Below, one piece after another: positions 52,634 to 64,000 of a DNA stretch of 64,000 bases (within the stretch, counting starts at the first letter, position 1; each line of letters begins with the position of its first letter). This DNA is from Alligator mississippiensis (Eukaryota > Chordata > Crocodylia > Alligatoridae). A model generated the notes under the pieces. It was given only the letters and a program-made list of their open reading frames with translations, was not told where the DNA came from and did not search any database. The position numbers and the translations under genes were made by a program. The DNA lies in contig NC_081826.1 of NCBI RefSeq assembly GCF_030867095.1, positions 253,746,251-253,810,250 on the forward strand, given 5' to 3'.

Positions 52634-52759
52634 TCACACGAGCCCTCTCTTCTGAAGCAATGCATTTTGCTCTTGCATGTTCATAGCTTGGTAATTGGCC
52701 AGTTCCAAAGTAAAAGTTGCAGAGCCTGATGTTAAAGAGCGCAGAGCTGTGGAGTAGCC
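52634..52759 (-). CDS. GFM2: GFM2 last coding exon
   Basis: 126 nt, [20 protein letters not shown] then [21 protein letters not shown] and TGA (52,636-52,634). The acceptor (minus strand) is TTTGTCTAG. It matches human [20 protein letters not shown]. Confidence 0.95.
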   Translation of the reverse strand, partial: GYSTALRSLTSGSATFTLELANYQAMNMQEQNALLQKRGLV

Positions 52760-55700
52760 CTAGACAAACACAAAATATGTTTAAAATGTTACTCTGCCAG
52801 TCAGTCCAGAGTACAGTGAAGGTAATCACTGATTTATTAGCCTAATTTAGTTGGTGAAGAAACTGCTGCAACCACTAAGTACGAGTACATTAACTATTTT
52901 AACATGGTATCTGAAATTAAGCTATCCTATTTCCAACAGTAGTTTAGCCAAAAAAAAAAGTGTTTGGTACACAATTCATGTAAAACAATAATACATTATT
53001 CTCCTGTCACAGCTGTAAGAAACACTTTCAGACATGTAGCCTCCAGAACTCTTGCTTAAGAGCTTTCATCCATTAGAAATACCAGTTCCTGATTTACTCT
53101 TATGAAAACCAAATCAAACAAGGGCACTTTTTTTTAATGAAATTGTTCTCACAATTAATCTGACCACATACCATTATTTCTGCTAATGGAACAACTGCAA
53201 CCACAACCTTGTTATCTTGGCGAGTGTGGATTTCTTGTATGTTGCCTCTCCTCTGTGCAAGGTCAGCAAGTACTGTGCTGAGATGATCTTCACTAGTTGT
53301 AATTTCCAAGCTCATCAAGGGCTCCAGCATTTGTTTACTAGCTTTCTTCAGAGCCTGAAGTGGAAAAGAAATAAGTTACCTTATTCCTTTATAAAAACAA
53401 ATTATTCCATATAACAGGCAATATTGTAAAATGTCTAGGTTATAACACCTACTTTTGTCTCATGCTCCCTACTTCAGGGTGCGTTTCCCTATGAAGTGTA
53501 TTAAATGAGAAGAAAAGGAAACATGCCATAATAATGAGTATAACCAGGGAAAACCAGAAGTAATGGCCATGAACTGGAAGACTGTTTCAGGCTTAACACT
53601 AGAAAAAACTTTCACACTTAGGTTGTCCAGACTGTGGAATAAACTCCCTCCAAAGGTGGTACAATCACCTATCCTGGAAATCTTCAAGAGGTGACTGGAC
53701 AGTTACTTCGCTGGGGTCACCTGACCCCAACTGTCTTTTCTGCTTAGTACAGGGGGGCTGGACCTGATGATCTTGCGAGGTCCCTTCCAGCGCCTAACAA
53801 TCTATGAATTTATCATACACATTCATATTCACCTTACACAATCAGTTATTGTCATCTCTGATGTACTAAGCAGGTGTTTTCAACCTTTTTTTAACAAGTG
53901 TACCACTTCTGGCTCAGTTTCAGCTCATGTACCCCTTTATATTAAAATTATATGGAGGGGCTGCCGCTGCTGCACATAGCATCGCACTGCTCCTGGGGCA
54001 GTTACAGCAAGGCACAAAGCCCAGTGCACAGCAGCAGCCGCCTCTGCCCTGCACATAGATCGGGGGGGGGGGGGGGGGGGGGGGGGGGGGAAACGTGCCC
54101 TCCAGGCCTCCCTGGGGGTGCACACAGCAGCAGGAGCCCCTCCCCCCCATACCTCCTACAACATTTTTAAGTATCCCTAGGGGTACACGTACCCCCCCCC
54201 CCCCCCCCCCACCCGGGTTGACAACCACTGTACTAAAAGGTAATGTTCTGGAGCAGCAGAGTCTAGCAAGCTGTCTCTTGGGGGGAAGGGGACGTTCTAA
54301 TCTGAGAGACGCCATGGCATTACAGACATCTGCTGCCCCAGGAGAAACTTGAAGGAGTTATTTAACTCAGGCTGTTCCCAAATAATTTCTCTCATAGTGG
54401 CCATTTTTACTCTTGGAGAGCAGTGACTCTCCCAGGAGAAAATGTCTGTATAAGGCCCCAAAGACCGTCATAACATAGTGATATGGAACTGGCTACTGCA
54501 GGTCAGTGTATTAGAAGAAAGGCTATAGGGGAAGAAAAGCCAAAAGGGGAAGCATTACAAAGCTGGAATAAGCCAGGTGTGACAAGTTACAGGTCTAGAC
54601 TACCATTTTGGAAGATTAGGATTATCACTAAAGGATTTAACAGTTTATGCCAGGGAAGAATTGTGAAAAGCAGCTCAATTATAAAATCAAAATGTGTCTG
54701 ACTTAACTGCGTGCAGGAAGCCATATACTACTTAGTCAACCTAGAGTGACACACAAGCAAAATAATAATAGGAAAAATAAACCACAAACAAAATAGTAAG
54801 AATCAGGGGGCAAAAAAAGAAGAGAAAGCCTTTGTGTAATTCCCACAGTGCAATCAAACAATATTTTAGAGCAGTGGTCACCAACTGGTTTATCATGAAA
54901 CCTCTGATAGTCAATCTCAGTCTGTCAGAGGCTCCACAATTGGGAGCAGCAGGACATGTGGCTGGGATGAGCCATGCCCCCTGCCACCTGGGCTGGGCTG
55001 GGTGAGTGGGGTCAGACTCTGTGCAGCTTGCCAGGAGGGGGGTGGGCAGGGGCAGTAGATCCTGGGGTGCCCTTTACTTGCAAAAAGTGATTTTCCCCAT
55101 AAAAAGGTTGGAAACCACTGTTTTAGAGGTTTCTAAATGGATTTTTCAAGACTTTACTCAATTCTATGGATTCAAACAGTTGATTTTATTCCACGTCTTC
55201 ATGCCTTAGATACCAAACACTGGTGACTTTCACTGAGAATACACCAGAAAGCTTATAACAAAGGATTCCACTTTTTGGCTGATATTAACTACGATATACG
55301 ACTGCTGAAAAGTAGAAAGCGTCACTAAGAGAACAAATACTTACAAAAATTAGAATTGTAACAAGAAAGATTGCATGTACTGTTATAATCTTACAAAATA
55401 AAAGTTAACGAGAAAGAAGAGTCAGAAAAGACTCAAAAACATATGATATGGAAGATGCATATAATAGTATATTTCCACATCATATATGGAGTGACATTAC
55501 ATAAGAATGGAGTGTACATTTTAAATCTGTACAAAAAAAATCTTTTAAGATCACAAAATATGCAAACCAATAAAATCCAGATACTCCTGAGGCAAAGAGC
55601 ATTTTCCAGGTATAAAGATAATTATACCACTATCAAAGGCTTTCTTAGTTAGAGACCAAGGATGCTTTGCTAAGTTAAAGTATTTTGCTGAAAACTACCT

Positions 55701-58700
55701 TGCTAGAGATGATGTTCATGAAAATCCTGCAGAGTAACAAGGGTAAAAATGGAAGATTCTAGACATCCCTCATGTTTTGAGTATTCCATAACATGGAACA
55801 AAGAAACAAGTAATAACCTACATGTCAACTTCAGAAAGGCTGTATTTTCATCATTTACCAACTACTGGTTTTTTTTAACTAATACAATGCAGCATAACTA
55901 TTTTACGTTAGTTCTTTTAGTTCTGTTGTACCTTTTGCATGCAACGAGAAACACAAGCAGACACTATTGGCAGAGAAGTATCAGGGTGCAAAGTCACTGA
56001 ATACACAGTCACTGCTACATCTTGAATTGGGAATCCTAGCAGTGGTCCTAAGAAAAAACAAGTCATTAGCATTCAATGCTGTTTTTCATATTAACCAGGG
56101 GAAATGTTTTTGCATTTATTTGAAGACTGACAGTCCTCCTCCCTCTGAGGAATATAGCTACTTTTCTCATTCCTTCTCTTAATGTTAGTTTTATCACTGC
56201 CACCATCACCTTTCCTGAATCCTTTTGAGAAAGGGTATTTGGACACAAGCCAGTCACAGTTGAGGGCTTTAAACAAAACACACACAAAAAAAGTGCCAAG
56301 AGGCCTGGCCTGGCAGAGGATGGGGCCGGACAGGGCAGCCATGGGGGCTTCTCCCACAACTCCTCCAGCGGCAGCTGGGCTTATGTCCTGCTGCCACTTG
56401 TCCCCTTCCTTCTGGAGCAAGCTGCGCCCACATTCCACCCTGGCTAGCAAGTGGCAGCATGGCACAGCCCCTGCTCCCAGCACTGCTGCACTCACATCCC
56501 ACGCCACCGCCCCCTTCCCCCCCCCCCAGCTGGGCAGCTCATCTCAGCCCCAATTCCTCCCACCCTCACGCCTCTTCCCTCTCCCAACCCCAACAGATTT
56601 ACCAGCTGGAGGCAGCTGTCAGCTGCCTGTTTAGTCTATGGCCGAATCTCCGAAATCACCCAAACCTTTTCCAAATCGATTTGGATGCTTCAAATCAATT
56701 CAGAGCTTTTACTTGGTCTCCTGATTCCATTTGGATTTGGAGATTTGGTCCCTGAATTGGGCTGAATCTCCTCCAAAATGAACTGGCTATGAAAGCTTCG
56801 CATAGCCCTAGTTCCCAGCTTTTTAGTTAGTTACTAACGTGGGGGAGGAAGGAATTTGAATTGTTACAGCATGTCCCATCCCATCTCACCAAGTCTTCTC
56901 CAAATTTCTACTCTCCTCTATTGGATTATTGACTGCTGCATTGCTATTTTCCCTTGTTCTTGTACTTCTTGAGTTCTCCCATATTGATAGTATGTTAGGA
57001 CACAAGGGAGAGACTAGGACCCCTAGCTTTGATACATGGGCTCATGAAATTTCAGAGGTTTGGCTTTTAACTAGCATTGTTAACTACCTTCACAATGCTG
57101 CCAGAAGAACTGGTGAAAAGTACCACAAGTATAACATGAAAGACAATACAGTGCTTTGGAGCCCACAATGTATAATATGGCAAAGTACTTTATTTTATAC
57201 TTTGAGGTTTGCAAATATTTTATCCTGGACAGAAGAATCAGAAAACACAAACATGTATTTACATGACTCCCTCTTCTTTTCTCACCCTATGGGTCAGTTC
57301 CCCTACAACATGGTTTATGATGTCATAAGAAAATGCAGCCTGGGGCATCACATTGGATAAAGAATCAGTTCAAAGGGGGGCTCCATACTGAGAGACCTGA
57401 AATAAGGAAAGGTTAGCACAAACAGAACAGCCCCTCAACGTGGGAAAGGCACCCTTCAGCACGACTGCTCAAGCTGAAGAAATTTTGAAAGCTTCCTTTT
57501 AGACCTTGAATTAACAGGTGGCTCCTCCTCCCATGAGACAAGTCTGTCCAAACAGAAGTCCTTTTTGCTAGAAGCCCATTTATACTTTTTAATAAAACCT
57601 GGACACAACACGCACACAAAAATACTCTTGTAACAGCTCTATTACCTTGAAGAGACGTACTGCTAATTCCATTTTCTATAGCTTCCTGAAGCTCTGGATG
57701 AAGTGGCTCAGTGAAATTTTCAGCATACTGAATGACTGGTAGTATTGTTCTCTCCCCTGTCCAGGGACTCACTCCTAGCTGAACGGTCACCAAGTGCCGC
57801 TTACCTCCTATTGTTCTGTCCAGTGTATCTGTGGATAAAATACAGTGAACATTTTAGCACGTGGTTTTAGCTCAATGCTATCTAAAAGTTTAAGGTAAAT
57901 GAATAACATCAGAAAACCACTTCAGTAAATGACTAAAGTAAATACATCAAAAGGATAGAGCACTAATACTCTGTGCACTTGTTCACTTTACCTGTAGCTT
58001 GAACTGAGTTTAGGATGGTTTCTCTGTATGCTACCTGAAGAGGTCCCAGATAGGTCTCAATTCCATATTCACGTTTGATCCGGTCATGAACAATTTCAAT
58101 GTGAAGTTCTCCCATGCCACAAAGGATATTCTGGTTAAAAGCACAAACTAAAGTGAGAAAAGGTAATATGTATTTAAAACCTATGCTTGTAGGCAGAAAC
58201 ACCTAGTTGGTTTTCAATACACCTGCTTTTACATACTGTGCTGTTTAAATGCTTTTACTTTTTTTTTTTTAAGATCCTATAAGAAACGCAGATATTACAA
58301 GTGGAAATAAGGAGGCTTTATGACTTACTTTGGGTCTCACACTTAAATGAAGATGGCTACTACAGCTCTGCTATTACTACAAAAAATGACCATTCTTCCC
58401 ATATTAGTTTTTCAGTTTAGAAAGTCTGAACTTATTTTTAGAATTCATATAAAAACAAAATATGTGCTATTTAGATAGCACAAAGATAATCTTGCAATCT
58501 CAATCTCTCTTCACAAAGAAGGGTTTTATTTCAGTCTGATGATCTGACACAGTAATTCTATTTATAATGTGAGCATTTACATAGCACTTCTGACCCCAAA
58601 TTGTGAAAATATTTAAGTGAACTAAACTGGGGAGAGGGCTTGACCCTTCTGCCAGTAAAATATATTGTGGTAATACTAAGTTTTATATGTTTATATTAAA

Positions 58701-61700
58701 AAGAAATACCGCTAAAAAAAAATCCTCAAAATCTGTGGCTCAAATGAATAATATATTAACATTCTTACTTGGCCAGTATCAGGATCTATCTTCACTTTTA
58801 AGCTTGGATCCTCCCGCTGAAGGCACGTCAAGGCATTATCCAAGTCTGTATAAAAATATAAAATATTGTTATGTATGAAAAATGCTACTAACTAGTGACT
58901 AGCCCAGAACAGTAATGAGTTCACCCACGGGTCAGGTTCTGCTCTCAACAGGAATCAGTGAGACTACATATATAGCCATAAAAACACAAGTTTTGGCCCT
59001 ATAATTCAGACACTAAATCATTTCCAGTTACAGACTTTTCTCAACTCAGATTATGTGAACCCAAAGTGTTGTGGTAAAAAAAAAAAAGCACTCTTTCTTT
59101 ACTCACGTGAGTTTATTACATCATACAAAAATAAAAGAATGTCAAGGCAATTTTTATCTTGAATAAAAGTGGCTTTTAAAAAAAGACAAAATAAGTTTTT
59201 TCTCATTCAAAAATAATGGGTTACTGAGCAAGACAACCCATACTAAATCTACTGATATGGAAGAAACAGGTTAGTAACCTCAAAACATCATTTAAATGGG
59301 AATGAGGGGGAAGTAAAAAAAATGCCACCTCTTCTACAATAAAGAACCAATAATCTAATCTTTAGTTTCCAGCCAAAAACATCATGCAAAGGTCATGCAC
59401 CATATTAGCAAAGCCATACCACATTAACAAAATACATACAAATCATAAAACACAGCATTTGTGCAAAGTCTCGAGGTCTTACTGTATCACTGATGCCCAC
59501 CATATTTGTGTGTGCGCATTAAGGGTACAGTATGGCTCTAAAATTGTTCAAGTAGCTGTGGTGTACCTGACTGCTTGGTCAGTGAAGGTGGCTCTATTGT
59601 ACAAAAGAAGACTGGCTCTGGAATCTCCACACCAGCCAACAGAAGGCTTGCTACTTCACTGTTATGACTCTGCTTTCTCCCAACATTTCTTCCAGCCTGA
59701 CGGGCAGCAGCCACAGCGGAGGACTTGGATGAAACGATGGTGTCTCCAGTGGCACTCTACAGCATGCCAAACAAAGACACTGTATTGTTTGCAAATACTA
59801 GTTTTCATCACAAAAGACTTTTACAAACAAGCAGTTATTATGGGTTCTCTTGATTAAAGGAAAAAGCCAGGAGAGCAGAAACACTAATTATGTAACTTTG
59901 CTCACCAGCAGACCAGCTATTATAATACTTTCTTTGCCATATTGCTTTTAAACACAGTGTAAGCATTTGCAAAGCCAAACTGTATATAAATTCCTCCATG
60001 TACAAGATGGAATCCTTTTTAGAAAAGGTAGTACGACTGAGCTGTGCTACATAAACACCAGGATAAAAAGGACTTCTTAACTGAACTAACAAAGAACCTA
60101 AACAATGAAACTGGCAAGTAGCTCGTAAGTTAGCTTGGTGCTGCAGTGACTGTCTGGACAAAATAGTCAGCAACATAGTTCTTATTTCACATTTATTGAT
60201 TTAAACCCTGTCTCTGACATCACATTTGATGGTATATGAGAAAAGCAAACTTTTCACTTACAAGACCAGCTTCAGTCTATTCCCCAACTAAGCTGGCATT
60301 TCTTCAGATCACTTTCTGAAGTTGGTATGCTGTCAATTTTCATTTTAAAAGGAAAAAAATATAGCTAGCTATTTAGAGATGTTAATATTGAGAAAACTCA
60401 AATATTTTATGCCAAAGGCAAAAAGTTTTAAACTAAGAGAGTGTGACAAAGTTTTTCACATGTATGAGGTAAATGCGCCTTTTCAAAGTAAGCTGCCCAT
60501 AAAACAATCAAACATTTTTCCTTTACCTGTTTTAGCCCAACTGTAATGGCAATATTGCCAGCTGTCAGTGAAGGTATTTCAACTTGCTGGTCAGCAAATG
60601 GCAGGATAAGGCGACTCATTCTCTCCCTACAAGTTAAATTTTCACATTATTTGCTACTCAATAGTGCCAAAGCTACAACCAGTGGCACAACTCACTCTTA
60701 CTCACGTGCAGTTTTTGTTAATGTTGTATACAACTGATTGAGGTTTCACAGAGCCCGAGTAAATGCGAATGAAAACTAGAGGCCCACGCTGTTTATCATG
60801 AAGAACTTTAAATGCCAGGGCACACAAGTCATCTTTGTACCATTGCCTGAAAAATAAAGGTAACAAATTAGGACAAGCTTCATGATTTTACTGGTTTAAA
60901 AAGAAAAAGGCACCCCAGCATTTAATTACATTTCCACTCATTTAAACTAAGCTTCTGTAGTGACAACCGTTAGCTCTCATTAACACCACATTAAATGTAT
61001 ACCCCAAAGTAAATGTATACAATTGGTATCAATCCATGTAGTTCCAATGGCAACAAAATCAGGTACATGCTGAAATGAGATATAATCAATGCAGTGTAAA
61101 AAAAAGCCCCCCCATTTTAGATAGCACTGGCTGTGTACTTATAAACTATATTTTCAATGAAAGCACATTTTGAGCTGTGAACAAACATAACATTTAAAAT
61201 GCTTCAAATGCCTTTGCATTTGAAAAAAGCATACCGTCTGAAGTATTATAAAAGTAGTCAAAGCACTCCAAAATAGTACATCTTGAAATGAGATGCTATT
61301 TAGAAACACTTCACTTCAAGTTATGTTTGCATAGAGACAGGGGACCCAAAGACCCTCCAGAAACCCACAATGCTCCATTCTCTGCCACTCCATCTAAGGA
61401 GTAATGGAGAAAAGGGTAGACAGCATGACAAACTGATAGATACAAACCAGATGCAGTGTCCCTGTATTCCAAAATGAATAAGAAACAAGTCAAAACCTTT
61501 AAAAATAGTCTCCTTATTTTGGAAATAAAATAGGTTTAATTTTAACTTTAGCATTTTCCCAGATAATTTTCCTGTTCCTTTACCTTCTCAATGCACTTAC
61601 AAGAAGTCATAGGAACATTCATCAGGTGCAGGCAAGTACATAACAACAGCATCCAGTAACGGCTGTACGCCTTTATTCTTCAATGCACTTCCACATAGCA

Positions 61701-61749
61701 CAGGCACTGCTTTCTGAGCCAGCGTCACTCTTCGTATTGCAGATTGTAA
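52634..61749 (-). CDS. GFM2: GFM2 (EF-G2mt/RRF2mt), C-terminal 467 residues
   Basis: GTPase that, with MRRF, splits mitochondrial ribosomes after translation termination; it acts in the matrix. Ten coding exons on the minus strand join in phase to 468 codons including the stop, equivalent to about human residues 313-779. The first exon in view holds the G5 motif ([13 protein letters not shown]). The following exons encode domain II ([20 protein letters not shown]), domain III ([20 protein letters not shown]), domain IV ([15 protein letters not shown]) and the EF-G-type domain V ([30 protein letters not shown]). The order and text follow human GFM2 and not GFM1. The mitochondrial targeting peptide and GTPase G1-G4 motifs lie beyond the right edge. 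No stop or frame error is seen, so the gene looks functional. It is convergent with HEXB. Confidence 0.96.
52760..53171 (-). other. GFM2 last intron
   Basis: 412 bp, AT-rich, nothing recognised. Confidence 0.8.
53172..53354 (-). CDS. GFM2: GFM2 coding exon (domain V)
   Basis: 183 nt, phase 0 at both ends: starts [20 protein letters not shown] and ends [17 protein letters not shown]. It holds the conserved [10 protein letters not shown]. The donor is ATG/gtatgt. Confidence 0.96.
53480..53815 (+). mobile_element. CR1 3'-end fragment (+)
   Basis: Plus-strand text GGAATAAACTCCCTCCAAAG, GGAAATCTTCAAGAGGTGAC and GGGCTGGACCTGATGATCTT, then GGTCCCTTCCAGCGCCTAAC, is the CR1 3' end, antisense within a GFM2 intron. 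Confidence 0.85.
53871..54230. mobile_element. hAT-like element with long G and C runs
   Basis: The ends are CAGGTGTTTTCAACC and GGTTGACAACCACTG. TACTAA flanks both sides (53,864 and 54,231). Inside are 29 consecutive G (54,062-54,090) and 19 consecutive C (54,192-54,210). It is non-coding and lies in a GFM2 intron. Confidence 0.8.
54872..55120. mobile_element. hAT-like element with perfect 8-bp TSD
   Basis: The ends CAGTGGTCACCAACTGG and AGGTTGGAAACCACTG are flanked on both sides by TTTTAGAG (54,864-54,871 and 55,121-55,128), an exact 8-bp target duplication diagnostic of hAT insertion. 249 bp, non-coding, in a GFM2 intron. Confidence 0.92.
55130..55931 (-). other. GFM2 intron, remainder
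   Basis: AT-rich, nothing recognised. Positions 54,235-54,860 of the same intron are likewise unremarkable. Confidence 0.65.
55932..56047 (-). CDS. GFM2: GFM2 coding exon (domain IV)
   Basis: 116 nt, [20 protein letters not shown] then [18 protein letters not shown], with a split G codon at its 5' side. It matches human [20 protein letters not shown]. The acceptor is TTTTTTCTTAG and the donor is AAG/gtacaa. Confidence 0.95.
56048..57645 (-). other. GFM2 intron
   Basis: 1.6 kb. The segment at about 56,280-56,815 is GC-rich and repeat-like (it shares ACCAGCTGGA(G/T)GCAGCT with 27,900-27,920 and ends GCTTCGCATAGCCCTAG) but the family is not identified. The rest is AT-rich. Confidence 0.55.
57646..57828 (-). 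CDS. GFM2: GFM2 coding exon (domain IV start)
   Basis: 183 nt, [20 protein letters not shown] then [20 protein letters not shown], ending [13 protein letters not shown]. It is more divergent from human in its middle part, as expected for this domain. The donor is CAAG/gtaata. Confidence 0.93.
57992..58130 (-). CDS. GFM2: GFM2 coding exon (domain III)
   Basis: 139 nt, [20 protein letters not shown] then [20 protein letters not shown] and NSVQAT. Highly conserved with human. The acceptor is TTTTAACCAG and the donor is ACAG/gtaaag. Confidence 0.97.
58131..58768 (-). other. GFM2 intron
   Basis: 638 bp, AT-rich, nothing recognised. Confidence 0.75.
58769..58845 (-). CDS. GFM2: GFM2 coding exon
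   Basis: 77 nt, [20 protein letters not shown] then PDTGQ (human [20 protein letters not shown]). The acceptor is TTTATACAG and the donor is CAA/gtaaga. Confidence 0.96.
58846..59566 (-). other. GFM2 intron
   Basis: 721 bp, AT-rich, nothing recognised. Confidence 0.75.
59567..59756 (-). CDS. GFM2: GFM2 coding exon
   Basis: 190 nt, [20 protein letters not shown] then [20 protein letters not shown] and [20 protein letters not shown]. The variable Arg/Ala linker and the conserved [18 protein letters not shown] follow human GFM2. The acceptor is GCTGTAG and the donor is TCAG/gtacac. Confidence 0.96.
59757..60526 (-). other. GFM2 intron
   Basis: 770 bp, AT-rich, nothing recognised. Confidence 0.75.
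60527..60626 (-). CDS. GFM2: GFM2 coding exon (domain II)
   Basis: 100 nt, [20 protein letters not shown] then [13 protein letters not shown]. The acceptor is ACTTGTAG and the donor is CAG/gtaaag. Confidence 0.96.
60706..60846 (-). CDS. GFM2: GFM2 coding exon (domain II)
   Basis: 141 nt, [20 protein letters not shown] then [20 protein letters not shown] and NINKNC. The acceptor is TATTTTTCAG and the donor is GCAC/gtgagt. Confidence 0.96.
60847..61600 (-). other. GFM2 intron
   Basis: 754 bp, AT-rich, nothing recognised. Confidence 0.75.
61601..61749 (-). CDS. GFM2: GFM2 coding exon (end of G domain)
   Basis: 149 nt, [20 protein letters not shown] then [20 protein letters not shown] and APDECSYDF. 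It contains the G5 GTPase motif (SAL). The acceptor is TCTTCTGCAG and the donor is TTCTT/gtaagt. It is the most 5' GFM2 exon I can place in the window. Confidence 0.96.
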
Positions 61750-64000
61750 CTGCAGAAGAGAAGAAATGGGAATATTTTCAATTCTGGTATTTATACATAT
61801 GTATGATTTCACCTTGATTTCTGCTCAGTTTCAATACATGAAAACATAAGTAGGGAAGAAGCAAGAAAAACCATGGCACAATTCCAGAAAGCCAAACAGA
61901 GACCCTTCCACTGATCTGATGCAAATTGTACTCAGATGGTGTGCAGAAATTTGTGGAAATCTCCCAAATAAGACAAAAACCACAATATAAAAGAAAACCA
62001 ATATGTTAACCAATTTAAGATTTAAAAAGTTATTAATTTATGATCTTCACAACTACTACAATTTTCCAAATCAGGTACAATTAGAGCAAGTTCTTACATT
62101 GCTATAACTATCATAAACAATAATCCACATGCAAGTCAGTCACTACTTTCTATGCCGGCTTCAATTCCCCTCATCAAAAATAACCATTTTTTCTTCTCTA
62201 AACTACAAAATAAAATCTAGCCACTATTTACTACATCTATAAAGGCAGATCAGTTTATGTTTTTCACCTTCGTAAACAAAAGTTAGACAGGACTCGTGCA
62301 CAGAAAATTAACCCATGACAACTAATATTTCAATGTGTACAGAAAACTAGAAGTACTGAAGTTACATACTGAACTATTTCAAGGCAAATGCAATTTATTC
62401 ACTTGTCATTTGGGAAATTATTTGAACAAATGTCTGAAGATGAATGTAAAAGCCAACTAGTAACTAGAGATTACAGATCAAATCATTTCACAACAGATAA
62501 AAAAAAAACAGATTTTACATATAAATTTATTTTTATTTTCTTCCCATTATATTATTGTTAAGTGGTTATTTTCTACTTGTTGCCTTAGTTTCATAGAAGT
62601 TAAGAGATGCTCTGAAGTTTTATACTTGAAAATGCTAGTGGTACACTGAAAAGACAAGTCACAGCCTCATCAGTAACCTTCTTGTTATACTGTATTTTCT
62701 CATATACCAGTCTCTAAATACAACACACACCTTCTTTTGGGAAAGCAGAATGAAGAAAGAACATTTTTTCTAACTGTGGCTAAAGGCTGACTGCAGCAGC
62801 TGTGGCTCTCAGAGTTAACACTAGCGCTAACCCTGAGGGGTAAACTCTCCCCCTTTTCCTCTCCCTACTTCCTGATGCTGGCAAAGGTAGAACCATGGCA
62901 GCCATCTTGCAGCAGTGTTTCTTTCCATGCTTCTATTCCAGTGAAGCATCTTCCCTGGTTAAGGCACACACCCCAATTTTGGATGGCTATTTTCTGGGGA
63001 AAGGGTGGATGAGTTATGCAAGTAAATATGGTAATATTATGAATTCAAACATTAAATTGATAGTCAAATAGCACAGGATTGTATTTGCAAACAAAATTAA
63101 CTTGATATGCTGACTCATAAAAATCAAGAAAAATTAAAAGACCTTCAACCAAGCTATAACATCAGGGAGTAAACAATACTTGTGGAACTAAATCCCATCG
63201 GTGTTGTTCCAAAATTATGCTTTTCAGGTCTTAGATCCAAACTCTGGCATATAGATTTAGGCTCAAGTATTTTACAATGTTGGTGCATGCACACAGAAAA
63301 AATAACTTATCATGTACTGAAGTTTAAACAACTTTTCAGAGTTCACACCACAGCATTTTTTTCCAAGTGACAACAATTTTCTACCACTAGAGGAAATTTT
63401 TAATAAAAATACAATTTTATTCCTCGAGGCTGCCAATGCGCTTAACTCCAAACCTATGGGTAAGGACCTACTGAATTCGTGGTGGAAGCAGAATGCGCGG
63501 CAGCTCCTTTAATCTTGCATGTCTCCACCCCACGTGCTCCCCCTCCCCCCATCCCTGCTGCTCAGTGGAGGACCCCACTGCTCCCTCCTGATCAGCAGGG
63601 AAGCTAAAACCACTGTTTTAAACATGGTGCTATTTTTGCCTCCCAGCTAGTCAGCAGCAAACAGTAGGGCTGTACGGGGCTCAGTCAATCAGTGGTGAGA
63701 GGCAAAAACAATGCCTTATTTAAAACCAGTTTTCACCTCCCCACTGATCAGGAGCGAGCAAATTAAAGGAACCACAGTGCACCCCACTTTCACCTTGAAT
63801 TTGGTAGGTCACTACCCACGGGAAATCCTATTAAAGCCGATCTGGATCTTTCCACAGACTTTCTGGATCAAGCCAAAAAACTGCACATGTAGATGCAACA
63901 CAAGGAACTGCTGTTACAATGCTATCCTAGACCTCAGATTCTAACCCAAACCAGTTAACGCAGGCTGACCCTGTTCTGGTCCCTCCTGTGAAGAAAGGAG
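61750..64000 (-). other. GFM2 intron, continuing beyond the window
   Basis: No further GFM2 exon (the region before LQSAIRR) was recognised. The stretch is AT-rich, with a TACTGTATTT-family element at 62,688-63,031 and a GC-richer repeat-like block at 63,460-63,800. Confidence 0.6.
62688..63031. mobile_element. TACTGTATTT-family TIR element
   Basis: The left end is TACTGTATTTTCTCATATAC and the right end in reverse complement is TTACCATATTTACTTGCATA. 344 bp, non-coding, in a GFM2 intron. Confidence 0.6.

Noticed and set aside
1-64000. CRISPR array, bacterial operon, phage, riboswitch, rRNA or intact tRNA gene
   Set aside because: No regularly spaced repeats, operon structure or cloverleaf; the only tRNA-like parts are SINE heads.

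Overview
This window is vertebrate nuclear DNA, most likely from a sauropsid and probably a crocodilian (a turtle is the alternative). The signs are spliced genes with long AT-rich introns, one CpG-island promoter, many CR1 LINE pieces, many short hAT-type elements, tRNA-headed SINEs and a MIR/CORE-SINE relic. There is no bacterial, phage or CRISPR content. The species call rests on repeat style only.

Layout: 1-21,220 is intergenic DNA with no gene I can support. It is filled with hAT-like elements (about 379-889, 8,095-8,379, 10,778-11,095, 11,609-12,721), GC-rich degenerate repeats, a decayed CR1 split by a MITE (2,820-3,990) and a 2.3-kb minus-strand CR1 (15,183-17,490). From 21,450 to 22,270 is a CpG island holding the promoter and first two exons of HEXB. 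HEXB, the beta subunit of lysosomal beta-hexosaminidase, runs on the plus strand from the start codon at 21,667 to the stop at 51,002-51,004. All 14 coding exons could be placed by homology with consistent phases and GT/AG junctions; joined they give 543 residues. Its introns hold further repeats, chiefly a CR1 inserted inside another CR1 (42,559-47,305) in intron 13.

From 61,749 down to 52,634 on the minus strand lie the last ten coding exons of GFM2, the mitochondrial ribosome-recycling GTPase EF-G2mt/RRF2mt. They encode the C-terminal 467 residues; the 5' exons lie beyond the right edge. HEXB and GFM2 are convergent (tail to tail), with about 1.1 kb between their poly(A) signals, the same neighbourhood as in human.

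The two genes do not form a pathway: HEXB degrades glycoconjugates in lysosomes, GFM2 recycles mitochondrial ribosomes. I found no undescribed biological system. The points most worth checking are an alpha-subunit-like loop in the HEXB protein, a near-perfect CLEAR (TFEB) site in the HEXB promoter, a 91-bp GGGGCC-rich first intron, the nested CR1 pair with a long open reverse-transcriptase frame, and several MITE families with well-preserved ends.
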